50,042 nt of DNA from Rickettsiales bacterium (GTDB lineage: Bacteria > Pseudomonadota > Alphaproteobacteria > Rickettsiales > JABIRX01): the NCBI GenBank assembly GCA_016778805.1, contig JADHOX010000004.1:1-50042 (forward strand), given 5' to 3'. Shown here piece by piece: positions 37,792 through 48,200 of the stretch. The stretch's first letter is position 1, and every line of letters starts with the position of its first letter. Position numbers and translations under genes: made by a program. The notes under the pieces were generated by a model, which did not search any database, was not told the DNA's origin, and was given only the letters and a program-made list of their open reading frames with translations.

Positions 37792-38403
37792 TTATTTCTT
37801 AATTAAAGATGAGAAAATTGAATTTTTTTTATTTTTAAAATCATTATACATAGATTTTGTTAAACCATACATTTCAATATCATAATATTTGCCATCATGA
37901 AATCGATAATGATTTAATGTGCCTTCATGAACAAATCCACAAGATTTTAGTAACTTCCATGAAGGTTTATTAACTTCTAAGGTAGATGCTTGAATTCTAT
38001 TAATATTCATTGTATTGAAGCCGTAATCTAATACTACTTTCATTGCTTTTGTCATAATTCCCATCCGCCAATATGCTTTACTTAAATCATAACTAATTTC
38101 CGCTCTATTATTATAGCGATTCCAGTCATTATAACCTATAGCTCCAATCATTTTATTACTATTTCTTTCTGCTATGGCCCAATAAACACTTAAGCGTCTT
38201 TGATATAGGTTGATCCAATATTGTATTTCAACTTTTGCCTCAGCAAGAGTGTTAGGTATATTTGATAATATATGTTTAGAAACATCAGATTCAGAAAAAT
38301 AATCAAAGAAATCTTGATAATCTTCAACTGATTGCTCTCTTAGAATAAAATTATCATCAATGATTAAAGTTGGGAATTGATCAAAAATATTAGAATGTAT
38401 CAT
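37792..38403 (-). CDS. GNAT N-acetyltransferase, RimJ/RimL type
   Basis: Acetyl-CoA-dependent acetyltransferase of 203 residues. The fold is recognisable from FILREQSVEDYQDFFDYF, YWAIAERNSNKMIGAIGYND, RAEISYDLSKAYWRMGIMTKA (the acetyl-CoA loop, here RMGIMT for the usual Q/RxxGxG/A) and INRIQASTLEVNKPSWKLL with GFVHEGTL. This is the RimJ/RimL subgroup, which modifies ribosomal-protein N-termini or small molecules. It is translationally coupled to queC (four-base overlap) and followed after one base by queF, an unusual insertion into a queuosine operon. Substrate unknown. Confidence 0.9.
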   Translation of the reverse strand: MIHSNIFDQFPTLIIDDNFILREQSVEDYQDFFDYFSESDVSKHILSNIPNTLAEAKVEIQYWINLYQRRLSVYWAIAERNSNKMIGAIGYNDWNRYNNRAEISYDLSKAYWRMGIMTKAMKVVLDYGFNTMNINRIQASTLEVNKPSWKLLKSCGFVHEGTLNHYRFHDGKYYDIEMYGLTKSMYNDFKNKKNSIFSSLIKK

Positions 38404-39074
38404 GTTTTATATTTAATATTATCATTTACACCTAATTCATTAAAAGCTTTTAATCGAATTTGACAAGAATCACAAACACCGCAACTATGACCAAATTCAT
38501 CAGGGTCATAACAGCTTATAGTTTGTGAATAATCAAAATTCAAGTTTAACCCTTTTTCAATTATTTGTTTTTTTGTTAAATCAATAAGTGGTGTTTTTAT
38601 TGAAATTGACTCTTCAAGACCAATCTTAGTGCCAATATTTATCATTTGATTAAAAATTTTAATAAATTCTGGCCGACAATCTGGATAACCGCTATAATCT
38701 ATAGCGTTAGCACCAATAAAAATCTCTTTAATTTGATATGATTCTGCAAAAGCAGTTGCATAACTTAAGAATAAAATATTTCTTGCAGGAACATAAGTTA
38801 CTGGAATTTGATTAACATCAATTGCTTGATTTTTGGGGACTTCAATATCATTTGTTAATGCTGAATTCTGAAAAATACCAGAATCAATTTTTATTATTTT
38901 GTGATGTTTTATGCCAAGTGATTTAACAATGTTTTTTGCTGATTCTAGTTCAAATTTATGTTTTTGGTTATAATCAAAACTTAATGCGTATATTTCATAA
39001 TCTAAAGATCGCATCAAAGCTGCTGTTGTAGCAGAATCTAAACCACCTGAAAGTAAGATTAATGCTTTTGTCAT
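38400..39074 (-). CDS. queC: 7-cyano-7-deazaguanine synthase
   Basis: ATP-dependent conversion of 7-carboxy-7-deazaguanine to preQ0. 224 residues. The PP-loop motif SGGLDSAT is at 9-16 and the zinc site has C188, C198, C201 and C204 (CYDPDEFGHSCGVCDSC). Also typical are YVPARNILFLSYA and IFIGANAIDYSGYPDCRPEFI. It overlaps queE upstream and the GNAT gene downstream by four bases each, so the three are translationally coupled. Confidence 0.97.
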   Translation of the reverse strand: MTKALILLSGGLDSATTAALMRSLDYEIYALSFDYNQKHKFELESAKNIVKSLGIKHHKIIKIDSGIFQNSALTNDIEVPKNQAIDVNQIPVTYVPARNILFLSYATAFAESYQIKEIFIGANAIDYSGYPDCRPEFIKIFNQMINIGTKIGLEESISIKTPLIDLTKKQIIEKGLNLNFDYSQTISCYDPDEFGHSCGVCDSCQIRLKAFNELGVNDNIKYKT

Positions 39075-39730
39075 TCTATATTTAATATTTTATGAGTTTG
39101 AATACTTATTTTGAAATTATATTGCAATGATAAATCAATACATAATTTCATATTTTCTGAATTTAAATCTTTTTTATATTCGTCCATTGGCTGAATATAG
39201 ATGTTGTTGAATTTATGAAATTGATCTGGAACAAAATTATAATTTGGATTCGATGCTGATATGATAAATTTAAAATAATCAGCTCTTTTTATCATTTTTT
39301 CATTAATGAATTTGTAGCCATTACCATTTGCATTTTTTGGGGATGCAATAATTGTTACAGCCTTATTTATATCGCGATATAAGCTGGCATTTGTTTCAAT
39401 TTGAACTTGGAAGTTTTCATCAATAAGAATATCACATAATTCTTTAATATCCTGACGTAATGGTTCACCACCTGTTATTACAATGAGGCCAATTTTATCT
39501 TGAGCCAAAACTTTAACTTTATTGATGATTGTGTTAATTGATAAATTTTTATAATTATCAAACTCAGTATCACAAAATTTACATTTTAAATTACAGCCAC
39601 CAAGTCTTATAAAAATTGCAGGTGTGCCTGCATAAGGACCTTCACCTTGAATGGTTTTAAATATTTTAACAATATCTAAAGAACCATTATAATAGTTTTC
39701 AAAAGGAACAGGTTTATTGTTACCAAACAT
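39071..39730 (-). CDS. queE: 7-carboxy-7-deazaguanine synthase
   Basis: Radical-SAM enzyme that contracts 6-carboxytetrahydropterin to 7-carboxy-7-deazaguanine. 219 residues. Cluster cysteines C46, C50 and C53 form the CX3CX2C motif in GGCNLKCKFCDTEF; N-terminal FKTIQGEGPYAGTPAIFIRL and the VITGGEPLRQ segment are QueE-specific. It starts directly after the CPA2 antiporter stop and overlaps queC by four bases. Confidence 0.96.
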   Translation of the reverse strand: MFGNNKPVPFENYYNGSLDIVKIFKTIQGEGPYAGTPAIFIRLGGCNLKCKFCDTEFDNYKNLSINTIINKVKVLAQDKIGLIVITGGEPLRQDIKELCDILIDENFQVQIETNASLYRDINKAVTIIASPKNANGNGYKFINEKMIKRADYFKFIISASNPNYNFVPDQFHKFNNIYIQPMDEYKKDLNSENMKLCIDLSLQYNFKISIQTHKILNIE

Positions 39731-41422
39731 TTATTTAGCTTTAACTTCTTCTCTATGATCATTTAAAATTTCAGAGATATCTTCTCTTGAAGCTCCTGAA
39801 AGAATTAAAGCTTCTCTAGTCATTTGTAAACCAAGCTCATAAATCTTTGGAAGTATAATTTTATCATGAATTTTTTTCAAACTATCGACATTTTTTTGTT
39901 CAGCTGATCTTAAAATTACGGGTATATTAGGATAGTTCTTTTTTAAAAATCTTAAAGATTTTTGTAATGCCACAAAATCATTAATAGTTAATAAAATTGC
40001 CCGAGATTCACTTATATTTAATTGATTTAAAACTTTGGTGTTACCAATATCTCCAAAAAATACTGGACGTTTTTTATTAAATTCTTGAGAAACATGTTTT
40101 AAGTCAGTATCGACAGCTACGTAATTTAATTCTAGTCTTTCAAAAATATCACCAATAGTTAAGCCAACTCTTCCAAAACCAGCCACAATTATATGATCGC
40201 TGAATTCTGGAATGTTTTTAACATCATGATTAGTTTTGATTTGATATGAGAATTTTTTTTCAAATTTCTTACCTAATGCTGAAAACATTGGCGTCAAGGC
40301 CATAGATAATCCAACAACACAAGATAATATTTGTAATTGCATAGATGATAGAACATTAACATCGCTTGCAAGTTCAAAGATAATAAAGGCAAATTCTCCT
40401 GATTGCGAAACAAGTAAAGCTGTGTGAAGCGCCATAGGTGTTTTAATGTTGCATAATCTTAATATAGCAAAAAATACACCAGTTTTTACTAACATAAGCG
40501 CAAGAGTTATAAGTATTATTAAATGCGAATTGTTAATAATAACATTAAAGTCAAAATTCATGCCTATCTCGGTCATAAAGAAAAAACCAAGAAATAAAGC
40601 TTTAAATTGATTAGTTATTGATTCAACTTGATGCTGAAATTCAGTTTCTGCGATCATGACCCCAGCTATAAAAGCTCCAAGTCCAAGTGATAAACCCATT
40701 TCATATGTTACCCATGCGCTACCAATAACAATTAATAATGTAGTAGCTATAAAAATATCATCATTTCGAGATGAAATAATATGACGCATTATTGGTCTTA
40801 GTAAAAATCTTCCAGCTAAAATTATTGAAACTAAGGCAATAAGAGACTTTGTGATTAAATTTAACGTTAAAAATGTATAATCAACTTCAGCAACTCCAAT
40901 TAATGGAATTATTATGAAAATTGGAATTACCGCCATATCTTGAAATAACAGAACGGAAAGACTAATTTTTCCTGTTACTGAATTAGTGTTTTTTTCTTCA
41001 GATAATATTTTTAATACAATAGCAGTTGATGATATTGCAAAAGCTGTTCCAACAATTACAGAAAGTGCAATTTGAGTAGTTATAAAATAAATTATTAATG
41101 CAAAAGTGACTGTGGTTGCAAGAAATTGTAATGTTCCAAATACCATGATATATTTACGCATTTCGGTAATACGTTCATATGTCATTTCAAGGCCAATAGC
41201 AAAAAGTAAAAATACCACACCAAATTCAGCAAGTGATTTTGTAGCATCAGTATGACCAACCATTTCAAGCCCATGTGGACCAATTATTGCACCAGCAATT
41301 ATATATCCAATAACCGGTGATAGTTTGATTTTTTTGAATGTTAAAACAACAAATATTGCAGAAAATAATACAACAATTATTTGTAAAAGAAGATGACCTG
41401 AAGAATGCGCAGCTATATCCAT
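39731..41422 (-). CDS. CPA2 monovalent cation/proton antiporter, KefB/KefC-like
   Basis: 563-residue inner-membrane protein: about twelve hydrophobic helices in residues 10-390, including FGVVFLLFAIGLEM and GLGAFIAGVMIAETEF, which are typical CPA2 segments, then a TrkA-N (RCK) domain at ~408-530 with the nucleotide-binding motif VAGFGRVG. This is the arrangement of Kef K+/H+ efflux systems and related YbaL proteins. No KefF/KefG-like accessory gene adjoins. It overlaps the preceding NDUFAF6-like gene by one base and is followed directly by queE. Role inferred: K+ or Na+ and pH homeostasis, perhaps in response to electrophiles. Confidence 0.92.
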   Translation of the reverse strand: MDIAAHSSGHLLLQIIVVLFSAIFVVLTFKKIKLSPVIGYIIAGAIIGPHGLEMVGHTDATKSLAEFGVVFLLFAIGLEMTYERITEMRKYIMVFGTLQFLATTVTFALIIYFITTQIALSVIVGTAFAISSTAIVLKILSEEKNTNSVTGKISLSVLLFQDMAVIPIFIIIPLIGVAEVDYTFLTLNLITKSLIALVSIILAGRFLLRPIMRHIISSRNDDIFIATTLLIVIGSAWVTYEMGLSLGLGAFIAGVMIAETEFQHQVESITNQFKALFLGFFFMTEIGMNFDFNVIINNSHLIILITLALMLVKTGVFFAILRLCNIKTPMALHTALLVSQSGEFAFIIFELASDVNVLSSMQLQILSCVVGLSMALTPMFSALGKKFEKKFSYQIKTNHDVKNIPEFSDHIIVAGFGRVGLTIGDIFERLELNYVAVDTDLKHVSQEFNKKRPVFFGDIGNTKVLNQLNISESRAILLTINDFVALQKSLRFLKKNYPNIPVILRSAEQKNVDSLKKIHDKIILPKIYELGLQMTREALILSGASREDISEILNDHREEVKAK

Positions 41423-42246
41423 TATAATTTGCTAAAAAAAATACAAATGTTCGTTAAAAATTTATTAATTTTTGGAGGGGTACTTACAGTGTTTTTTTTA
41501 TAACAGTTCATTAGTAAAAGTAAACGTGATTTATTTAATTTACTATAAATACTAAATGAATTCAAATCTTTATACTTTTTAAACAATATATTGATTTCTG
41601 AAAATAATATTTCAGCTTCTTTACAAAAATATTTAAAAATTGCTTCTTGTTTCTCTAATGTATTAAAATTTTGATGTAATGAAATTGTTTCATCACTAAC
41701 AAAGAAATGATTGTTGTAATCGCGATAATATAATGATTCTGCAATATTTGTTAGTTTTATAGCTTTACTGAAATTACTAATTATTTGATTTTTTTCCTTT
41801 GTTAAAGTGCATTGGAACATAATTTTATATATTAGTTCCCAGATCACTAAATTTGTTTTTTCAATATAGGTAAACAGTTTTTGATTTGTTTTAAATCCAT
41901 GTAATTCATTTTCTTTACTTCGAATAATAATTAATTGTTCGAAGGCTTTTAAAACTTCACGATTTTTTGCAAAATATATTTTTATTAATGAAACAATAGG
42001 GTGAGTTTGATTGGCTTTAGTTTTATCAAGGTTCTGAATTGTTTCAAGCCACCATTTACTTCGGATTTGTCTAGTTTCTGGATTATCTGTTGCAACAGGA
42101 ATTTGTGACAATTCTAAATGAAAGCAATAAATGGTAAAAATTTCTTCTGCAAATTCAGAATTTTTGAAAATTGCATAAAATAAATAATCGATTTTTTTTA
42201 CTTGGTTAAAAGCATAATCAGAAAATTTATTATTGTTGGAACTCAT
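41422..42246 (-). CDS. Squalene/phytoene synthase-family protein, NDUFAF6-like
   Basis: 274 residues. The family pattern is visible in DYLFYAIFKNSEFAEEIFTIY-type residues at 19-39, the following FHLELSQIP, then RQIRSKWWLETIQNL (the WW motif) and HPIVSLI. The second aspartate motif, normally NxxRDxxED, reads NIAESLYYRDYN, and the first acidic motif is also missing, so prenyl-diphosphate synthase activity is unlikely. This resembles the alphaproteobacterial homologues of mitochondrial NDUFAF6, a complex I assembly factor; that role is inferred, not shown. It overlaps the hda-like gene by 17 bases and the antiporter gene by one. Confidence 0.75.
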   Translation of the reverse strand: MSSNNNKFSDYAFNQVKKIDYLFYAIFKNSEFAEEIFTIYCFHLELSQIPVATDNPETRQIRSKWWLETIQNLDKTKANQTHPIVSLIKIYFAKNREVLKAFEQLIIIRSKENELHGFKTNQKLFTYIEKTNLVIWELIYKIMFQCTLTKEKNQIISNFSKAIKLTNIAESLYYRDYNNHFFVSDETISLHQNFNTLEKQEAIFKYFCKEAEILFSEINILFKKYKDLNSFSIYSKLNKSRLLLLMNCYKKNTVSTPPKINKFLTNICIFFSKL

Positions 42247-42949
42247 TATCTATAACTTCCTTAATGAATGGTTTTGTAATGTTTCGTTTATTATGAAGAG
42301 CTAAATTATCGATTTTATTTATAAGGTCATTCAATTGATCAAAAGATCTCACTGATCTTTTTAATATATATTCACAAATATCATTATTTATTTTTAATTG
42401 CCTTGAAGAGAATTCTTTTATTAAAAAGGTTTTTAGAGCCTGATCATCTGGAGTTTTTAATTTCAAAGTAGCAAATGACATCAATCTAGATTTTAAATCA
42501 GCAAGAGTAATATTCATATCAACAGCAGTTATCTCAGATGAAATTAATAAAAACTTATTTTCATTAATTACATGATCTAAAATTGAGAAAATTGTTTTTT
42601 GTAAACATTCAAAATCATGATTATCAAGATTACGAAGAATGTATTTTCTAGAAAAATAAATTTCTAAATTCTCAATAATAAAGCAGTTATTACTTTCAAG
42701 TATTTGGTTTAAATTCTTTTCATTATCATTAAACAACTCTATCTTAACTGCGTTAGAAAAACTTTGCCAAAATTTACAAATATGGTTTTTTCCTGAACCG
42801 TCAGGACCATTAAGGAAAATGATTTTATTAGACCAATTAGGAAATTGTCTAATGTAGTTATACGTTTCAATATTGTGATTGCCTAAGATGAAGTCACTAG
42901 CTAACTGCTGTTTTTTGTTAATATTAAGAATATATTGAAAAAAGCTCAT
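42230..42949 (-). CDS. hdaA: DnaA-related replication regulator, Hda/HdaA type
   Basis: 239-residue AAA+ protein homologous to the ATPase part of DnaA but lacking its DNA-binding domain IV. The beginning FQYILNINKKQQLASDFILG has the DnaA-like DFILG lead, Walker A is GPDGSGKN (48-55), Walker B is the variant CFIIENLE, and SRLMSFATLKLKTPDDQALKTFL covers the sensor region. Family members promote ATP hydrolysis by DnaA together with the beta clamp; MSFFQYI may be part of a clamp-binding N-terminus, which is inference. First gene of the nine-gene minus-strand run; diverges from the M23 peptidase gene with 47 bases between starts. Confidence 0.85.
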   Translation of the reverse strand: MSFFQYILNINKKQQLASDFILGNHNIETYNYIRQFPNWSNKIIFLNGPDGSGKNHICKFWQSFSNAVKIELFNDNEKNLNQILESNNCFIIENLEIYFSRKYILRNLDNHDFECLQKTIFSILDHVINENKFLLISSEITAVDMNITLADLKSRLMSFATLKLKTPDDQALKTFLIKEFSSRQLKINNDICEYILKRSVRSFDQLNDLINKIDNLALHNKRNITKPFIKEVIDNEFQQ

Positions 42950-42996
42950 TATTTTGAATTGCTTTTGGATTATTTGTCGTTATATTAAATATATAC

Positions 42997-44352
42997 ATGA
43001 TGAAATCAATCAAAATAAATGAGATCGTGATGAAAAGGTGCTTTAATGATATAATAATTTTTCGTTTCAATATAATATTAACAGTATTAATTGTTAGTGT
43101 TGTTACATATTCTGTTTTCTTCTTTTTGAACATTAATAAAGTAGAAAAACCTTTCTTAATTGCACAATTAACGCCTATTGCAAAGCCAAACAGTTTTTCT
43201 TTCAAACAAGATGGTGAAACAGTTTCTTATCGTGAAAAAAAAGCCGCGATAACTGTTAAACAAGGAGATACGCTTGGTGGCTCTCTTGGTAAACTTCGTG
43301 TCGAAAATGAAGATATCTTTGCTATATCAAGAAGTTTTAAAGAAGTTTTTAGGCCAGAAAGATTAAAGGTTAATGATAAAATTTTTGTTCATTATAAGGA
43401 AAAATTTATTAATGGAAGATTTGATAAAGTTATTGTTTCAAAAGTTAGATTTCAAATTAATGACGGTTCTGAGTACGAGTCTTCATCATATCGTGGCAAA
43501 TTTTATGCTTATGATATTGATCAGGATCTTACCATGAAACCTATTTTAGCATCAGGAGTAATAAATAATAGTTTATATAATGATGCTATTGCTAATAATG
43601 TACCAATTGAGGTGATACTTTCATATATTAAATTATTTAGTTATGATTTAGACTTTCAACGTGATATTAGAAAGGGTGATAAATTTAAAATATTTTATGA
43701 AACCTATCTCAATAATGAAGGTGAGGTTGTCAAATATGGTGATTTAATCTTTTCTTCATATCAATCAAAATCAAATAAGGTTAAAATTGAAAATTATCGT
43801 TATATTAATAGCGATGGTGATAAAATTTACTTAGATCAAACTGGTAAAAGTATTAAGAAATCATTGCTTAGAACGCCTGTTAACGGTGCAAGAATTTCAT
43901 CTGGCTTTGGTTACAGAAGACATCCAATTCTTGGTTATACAAAGCTTCATAAAGGAATCGATTTTGCAGCTCCTCTTGGAACTCCAGTTTATGCTGCAGG
44001 TAGTGGAAAAATTAAATATGCAGGTTGGTTTAGTTCTTATGGTAAATATGTGAAAATCGAGCATGGAGGTTCATATAATACAGCTTATGCGCATCTTTCT
44101 AAAATTCCTAAATCAATTAAGAAGGGTAAAAGAGTAAAACAAGGTGATATTATTGGTTATGTTGGTTCAACTGGAAGATCAACTGGACCGCATCTTCATT
44201 ATGAGGTTTATCATAAAGCAAAAGCGATAAATCCAAATAAAGTTAAAATTCAGCCACAAAAAAGAATTCAAGGTAATGAGCTTGCATTATTTCAATCACA
44301 TAGAGATAGGATTGATTTCATAATGTTAAATTCATATGCTTCTATTGAGTAA
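42997..44352 (+). CDS. M23 family cell-wall metallopeptidase
   Basis: 451-residue inner-membrane-anchored periplasmic endopeptidase or its regulator. One transmembrane helix (~24-45) is followed by an OapA/LysM-like segment (~83-150; VKQGDTLGGSLGKLRVENED), a linker with second domain, and an M23 LytM domain (~295-410). All zinc and catalytic residues are visible: H318 and D322 (LHKGIDFAAP), H366 (AYAHLSK), and H399 and H401 (GPHLHYE), so it should be active in cleaving peptidoglycan cross-links. Two adjacent ATGs (42997, 43000) are possible starts; an in-frame ATG at 43030 would still retain the helix. Transcribed alone, ahead of ppa. Confidence 0.92.
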   Translation: MMKSIKINEIVMKRCFNDIIIFRFNIILTVLIVSVVTYSVFFFLNINKVEKPFLIAQLTPIAKPNSFSFKQDGETVSYREKKAAITVKQGDTLGGSLGKLRVENEDIFAISRSFKEVFRPERLKVNDKIFVHYKEKFINGRFDKVIVSKVRFQINDGSEYESSSYRGKFYAYDIDQDLTMKPILASGVINNSLYNDAIANNVPIEVILSYIKLFSYDLDFQRDIRKGDKFKIFYETYLNNEGEVVKYGDLIFSSYQSKSNKVKIENYRYINSDGDKIYLDQTGKSIKKSLLRTPVNGARISSGFGYRRHPILGYTKLHKGIDFAAPLGTPVYAAGSGKIKYAGWFSSYGKYVKIEHGGSYNTAYAHLSKIPKSIKKGKRVKQGDIIGYVGSTGRSTGPHLHYEVYHKAKAINPNKVKIQPQKRIQGNELALFQSHRDRIDFIMLNSYASIE

Positions 44353-44416
44353 TTTTTATTTGTAAATTTAAAAAATTCTCATAATTTACTAGCGCAAAAT
44401 TAATATTTAAAAAATT

Positions 44417-44932
44417 ATGGATCTAAAAAAAATATCTGCTGGTTCTAATATACCAGAGCAAATTAATGTTTTAATTGAAATTTCTGCAGGTGCTAATCCT
44501 GTAAAATACGAATTTGATAAAGATTCAGGAGCGATTTTAGTAGATCGTTTTTTAACTACAGCAATGTTTTACCCTGCAAATTATGGATTTATTCCTCATA
44601 CATTATCTGATGATGGTGATCCTGCAGATGTATTAGTTTTATCTGATAACTCAATAATTCCAGGTGCTGTTGTAGAATGTAGACCAATCGGAGTTTTAAT
44701 GATGGAAGATGAAAAAGGGCAAGATGAAAAGATACTTGCTGTGCCAATTGATAAAATTCATCCCTTTACAAAGGACATTAAAGATATTGATGATGTTGAT
44801 TCAACTACTCTTGAAAGATTAAAGCATTTTTTTGAAAGATATAAAGATTTAGAATCTGGAAAATGGGCTAAAGTTACTGGTTTTGAAAATAAAGCTAAGG
44901 CTTGTGAAATAATTAAAGCTTCAATTAAATAA
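44417..44932 (+). CDS. ppa: Inorganic pyrophosphatase
   Basis: Family I soluble pyrophosphatase, 171 residues, which hydrolyses PPi from biosynthetic reactions. Metal-binding signature DDGDPADVL (65-73; D66, D68 and D71 expected ligands), with VKYEFDKDSGAILVDR at the substrate site and FYPANYGFIPHTL. Normal length. sdhE begins five bases after its stop, so the two are probably cotranscribed. Confidence 0.97.
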   Translation: MDLKKISAGSNIPEQINVLIEISAGANPVKYEFDKDSGAILVDRFLTTAMFYPANYGFIPHTLSDDGDPADVLVLSDNSIIPGAVVECRPIGVLMMEDEKGQDEKILAVPIDKIHPFTKDIKDIDDVDSTTLERLKHFFERYKDLESGKWAKVTGFENKAKACEIIKASIK

Positions 44933-44937
44933 AATTT

Positions 44938-45210
44938 ATGTCATTAGTTTTTGACGAAGATCGTATTAAGAAAACTCTATATAGAAGTAACCATCGTGGT
45001 TGTAAAGAAACGGATATTTTAATCGGTAAATATGCTAATAAAAAAATACGTGATTTTTCAAAAGCTAAATACATTCTTTTTGAAGAGCTTTTAGATGAAG
45101 ATGATTGGGATATATATAATTGGATAGTTGGAAAATCATTAGCTCCAAAAAAATATTCCGATTTAATTAACGAGATCATTGATTTCAATGATGCTTCATT
45201 TAGGCCTTAA
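44938..45210 (+). CDS. sdhE: Succinate dehydrogenase assembly factor 2 (SdhE)
   Basis: 90-residue protein of the SdhE/SDHAF2 family, which promotes covalent attachment of FAD to SdhA. The defining motif RGCKETD (20-26, family RGxxExD) is present within LYRSNHRGCKETDILIG, and downstream helices FEELLDEDDWDIYNWI are typical. The sdh genes are not in the window. Directly precedes mfd with a 15-base gap; the sdhE-mfd adjacency is common in alphaproteobacteria. Confidence 0.93.
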   Translation: MSLVFDEDRIKKTLYRSNHRGCKETDILIGKYANKKIRDFSKAKYILFEELLDEDDWDIYNWIVGKSLAPKKYSDLINEIIDFNDASFRP

Positions 45211-45225
45211 TTTAGTAGCTTGATT

Positions 45226-48200
45226 ATGAAGAATGCATTAAATCTCAAGCAAATTCCAAAACATACTATTTTATCTGGAGTTCCTAACTACGCTAATGAT
45301 TTCATTTTAGCTAATATTATTAAACAAAATAATGATTCAAATTATTTATATATTACAGCAAATGATTTAGCTTTAAAAAATAGTAAAGTTACTCTTTCTA
45401 TGATTCTTAAAGACTATGAAATAGTAGAATTTCCTGCTTGGGATTGTCAGCCATATGATAGAGTCTCACCAAATGCTCAAATTGGTGCATTGAGGATGAA
45501 TGCATTATATAAGATGTTAAGTTCTTCAAAACCAAAAATTATTCTTTCGACATATAATGCAATTGTAAATAAGGTTATACCGAAAAAAACACTAGAATCG
45601 TTGAGTTTTCAAATTAAAACTGGAGATATAATAAATCAGGATGATTTGATAAGAAAGTTAAGTTCATCAGGTTATTCAAGTACAAGTTCTGTTACTAATA
45701 TTGGAGAATTTTCTCGAAAAGGTTCAATTCTTGATATATTTTTACCATCCTATGACAATCCTGTAAGAATTGATTTATTTGGCGATAAAATCGATTTTAT
45801 AAAGTTTTTTGATCCATCATCACAAGCTTCAATTAGTAATACAACAAATGTTATTGATGTTGTTCCTGCAGTTGAAGTTATTTTAACTGAAGAATTTATT
45901 GATAATTTTGTTAATAATTTTACCAAATATTTTTCTTATGATGATACTCAATCTGTTGTTTATCAGGAAACAATAAATGGTGTGATTGGTTTGACAACAT
46001 TGCATCTAATGCCATTATTTTATCAAAACCTAGCAACAATTTTTGATTATTTACCATCAGATTCTAATATTGTTATTGCTGGAGGAACAGAGAATGCGCT
46101 AGAAGATCGAATTGAAACAATTTCTGATTATTATCGAACAAGAAAAATTAATTTTGATAAGTTAAAAGTTAAAGTTAAGGATTATCTTCCTTTGCCGCCT
46201 GATTTACTTTATTTGAATTTTGACGAAGTTAAATCCAAATTTTCTAATTATAACAATTTAACTTTTGATCTTAAGAACCAAGGTAATTTTGATTATGATA
46301 TAAAAGCCGTTAATGATTTTTACAAAGCAAGTTTAGCATTAAAAAAATCGTCTATAGAAATTTTTAAATCATATATTAATGACTACCATGTCAATTCATC
46401 AGAATTAATTATTGTTATCTGTGCTAATAGTTTACATAGTTTGGAGCAATTAAAACATATATTATCAGAACATGATATGCTTTCTGAAATTGTTTCTATT
46501 TGGCCAATAAAAGCTTCGGCAAAAATCAACCTTATAAAAGCACCACTTGAAAAAGGATTTATTTATTTCAATCATATAATTATTAGTGAGCAAGATTTAT
46601 TAGGCTCAAAAATAAATAGATCAGTTTCAAATAAGAGAAGAGCAGAAAGGTTAATTTTAGAAGCTGGTTCAATAGAAGAGGGTGAAATAGTTGTTCATAA
46701 AGAACATGGTGTTGCTGAATTTAAAGGCTTGAAAAAATTAACAATACAAGATTTAGAGCATGATTTTTTATGTTTAAATTATCTGGGTAATGATAAGTTA
46801 TATGTTCCTGTATGGAATATGGATATGGTGAGTAGATATGGACAAAGCAATGAAGCTACCAAATTAGATAAATTAGGTTCATCATATTGGGCTACAAAAA
46901 AAGCTCTTGTTAAGAAAAAACTAAAAGATATTGCCGGAGAACTAATTGATATTGCTTCTGAACGAGAATTAAAAGGTGGAAAAAGCTTTTATTCTCATGA
47001 TCATTTAAAAACTGAATTTGATGCAAAATTTGAGTTCACTGAAACACAGGATCAAGAAAGGGCAATAAAAGATGTATTAGCAGATTTATCCAGTGGTAAA
47101 AATATGGATAGATTAATATGTGGTGATGTTGGTTTTGGTAAAACTGAAGTTGCAATGAGAGCAGCGTTTAGTGTAATTACCAATGATATGAATGATAATG
47201 TTCAAGTAGCATTAATTGTTCCTACTACATTATTAGCTCGTCAACATTATAATAATTTTGTCAAAAGATTTGAAGGCTTTGATATTCAGATTGGTCAATT
47301 ATCAAGAATGGTATCAAGTTCTGAGAAAAAACATGTTATTGCTGGGATAGAAACTGGTGATATTCAAATAGTTATTGGAACACATGCATTACTTAGTGAG
47401 AAAGTTAAATTTAAAAATTTAGCTTTAATTATTGTTGATGAGGAACAAAGATTTGGTGTTTCACAAAAAGAAAAATTAAAAAAATTAAAGCAAGATTTAC
47501 ATATTCTGACTTTATCAGCAACGCCAATTCCAAGAACTTTACAAATGTCGTTAAATGGAATTCGTGATTTAAGCTTATTAACAACACCTCCTGTTGATCG
47601 AATGGCTGTTAGGACATTTATAATGCCATTTGATGATATGATAATAAGAGAGGCAATTCTTAGAGAATTATATCGAAATGGCAGGGTTTTTTATGTTTGT
47701 CCTAAAATAAAAGATTTAAGCAAAGTTTATGACAAAATTACTAAATTAGTTCCTGAAATAAAAATTGTAATTGCTCATGGTAAGATGACTCCATCAGAGC
47801 TAGATCAGATAATGTTAGATTTTTGTGATGGGAAATATCAATTATTACTATCAACTACGATTATTGAATCTGGTATTGATATTACTGCTGCTAATACAAT
47901 TATTATTCATAATGCACATCATTTTGGTCTTTCAGCATTATACCAATTGAGAGGTAGAGTTGGAAGATCAAAGATCAGGGCTTATGCTTACTTGCTTTTT
48001 GATGAAAAAATAAAATTAAATGCAAATGCTGAAAAGCGGCTTGAAGTTATGCAAACGCTTGATGGTTTAGGAGCAGGATTTACCTTAGCATCATATGATT
48101 TGGATATTAGAGGTGCAGGTAATTTATTGGGTGAAGCACAATCTGGTCATATTAAAGATATTGGAGTTGAGTTATATCAACAAATGTTGGATGAGGCTAT

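Noticed and set aside
42924-43205. Open frame of 93 codons spanning the hda/M23 divergent gap on the minus strand
   Set aside because: It overlaps the start of hda and the antisense of the M23 gene, and shows no family similarity.
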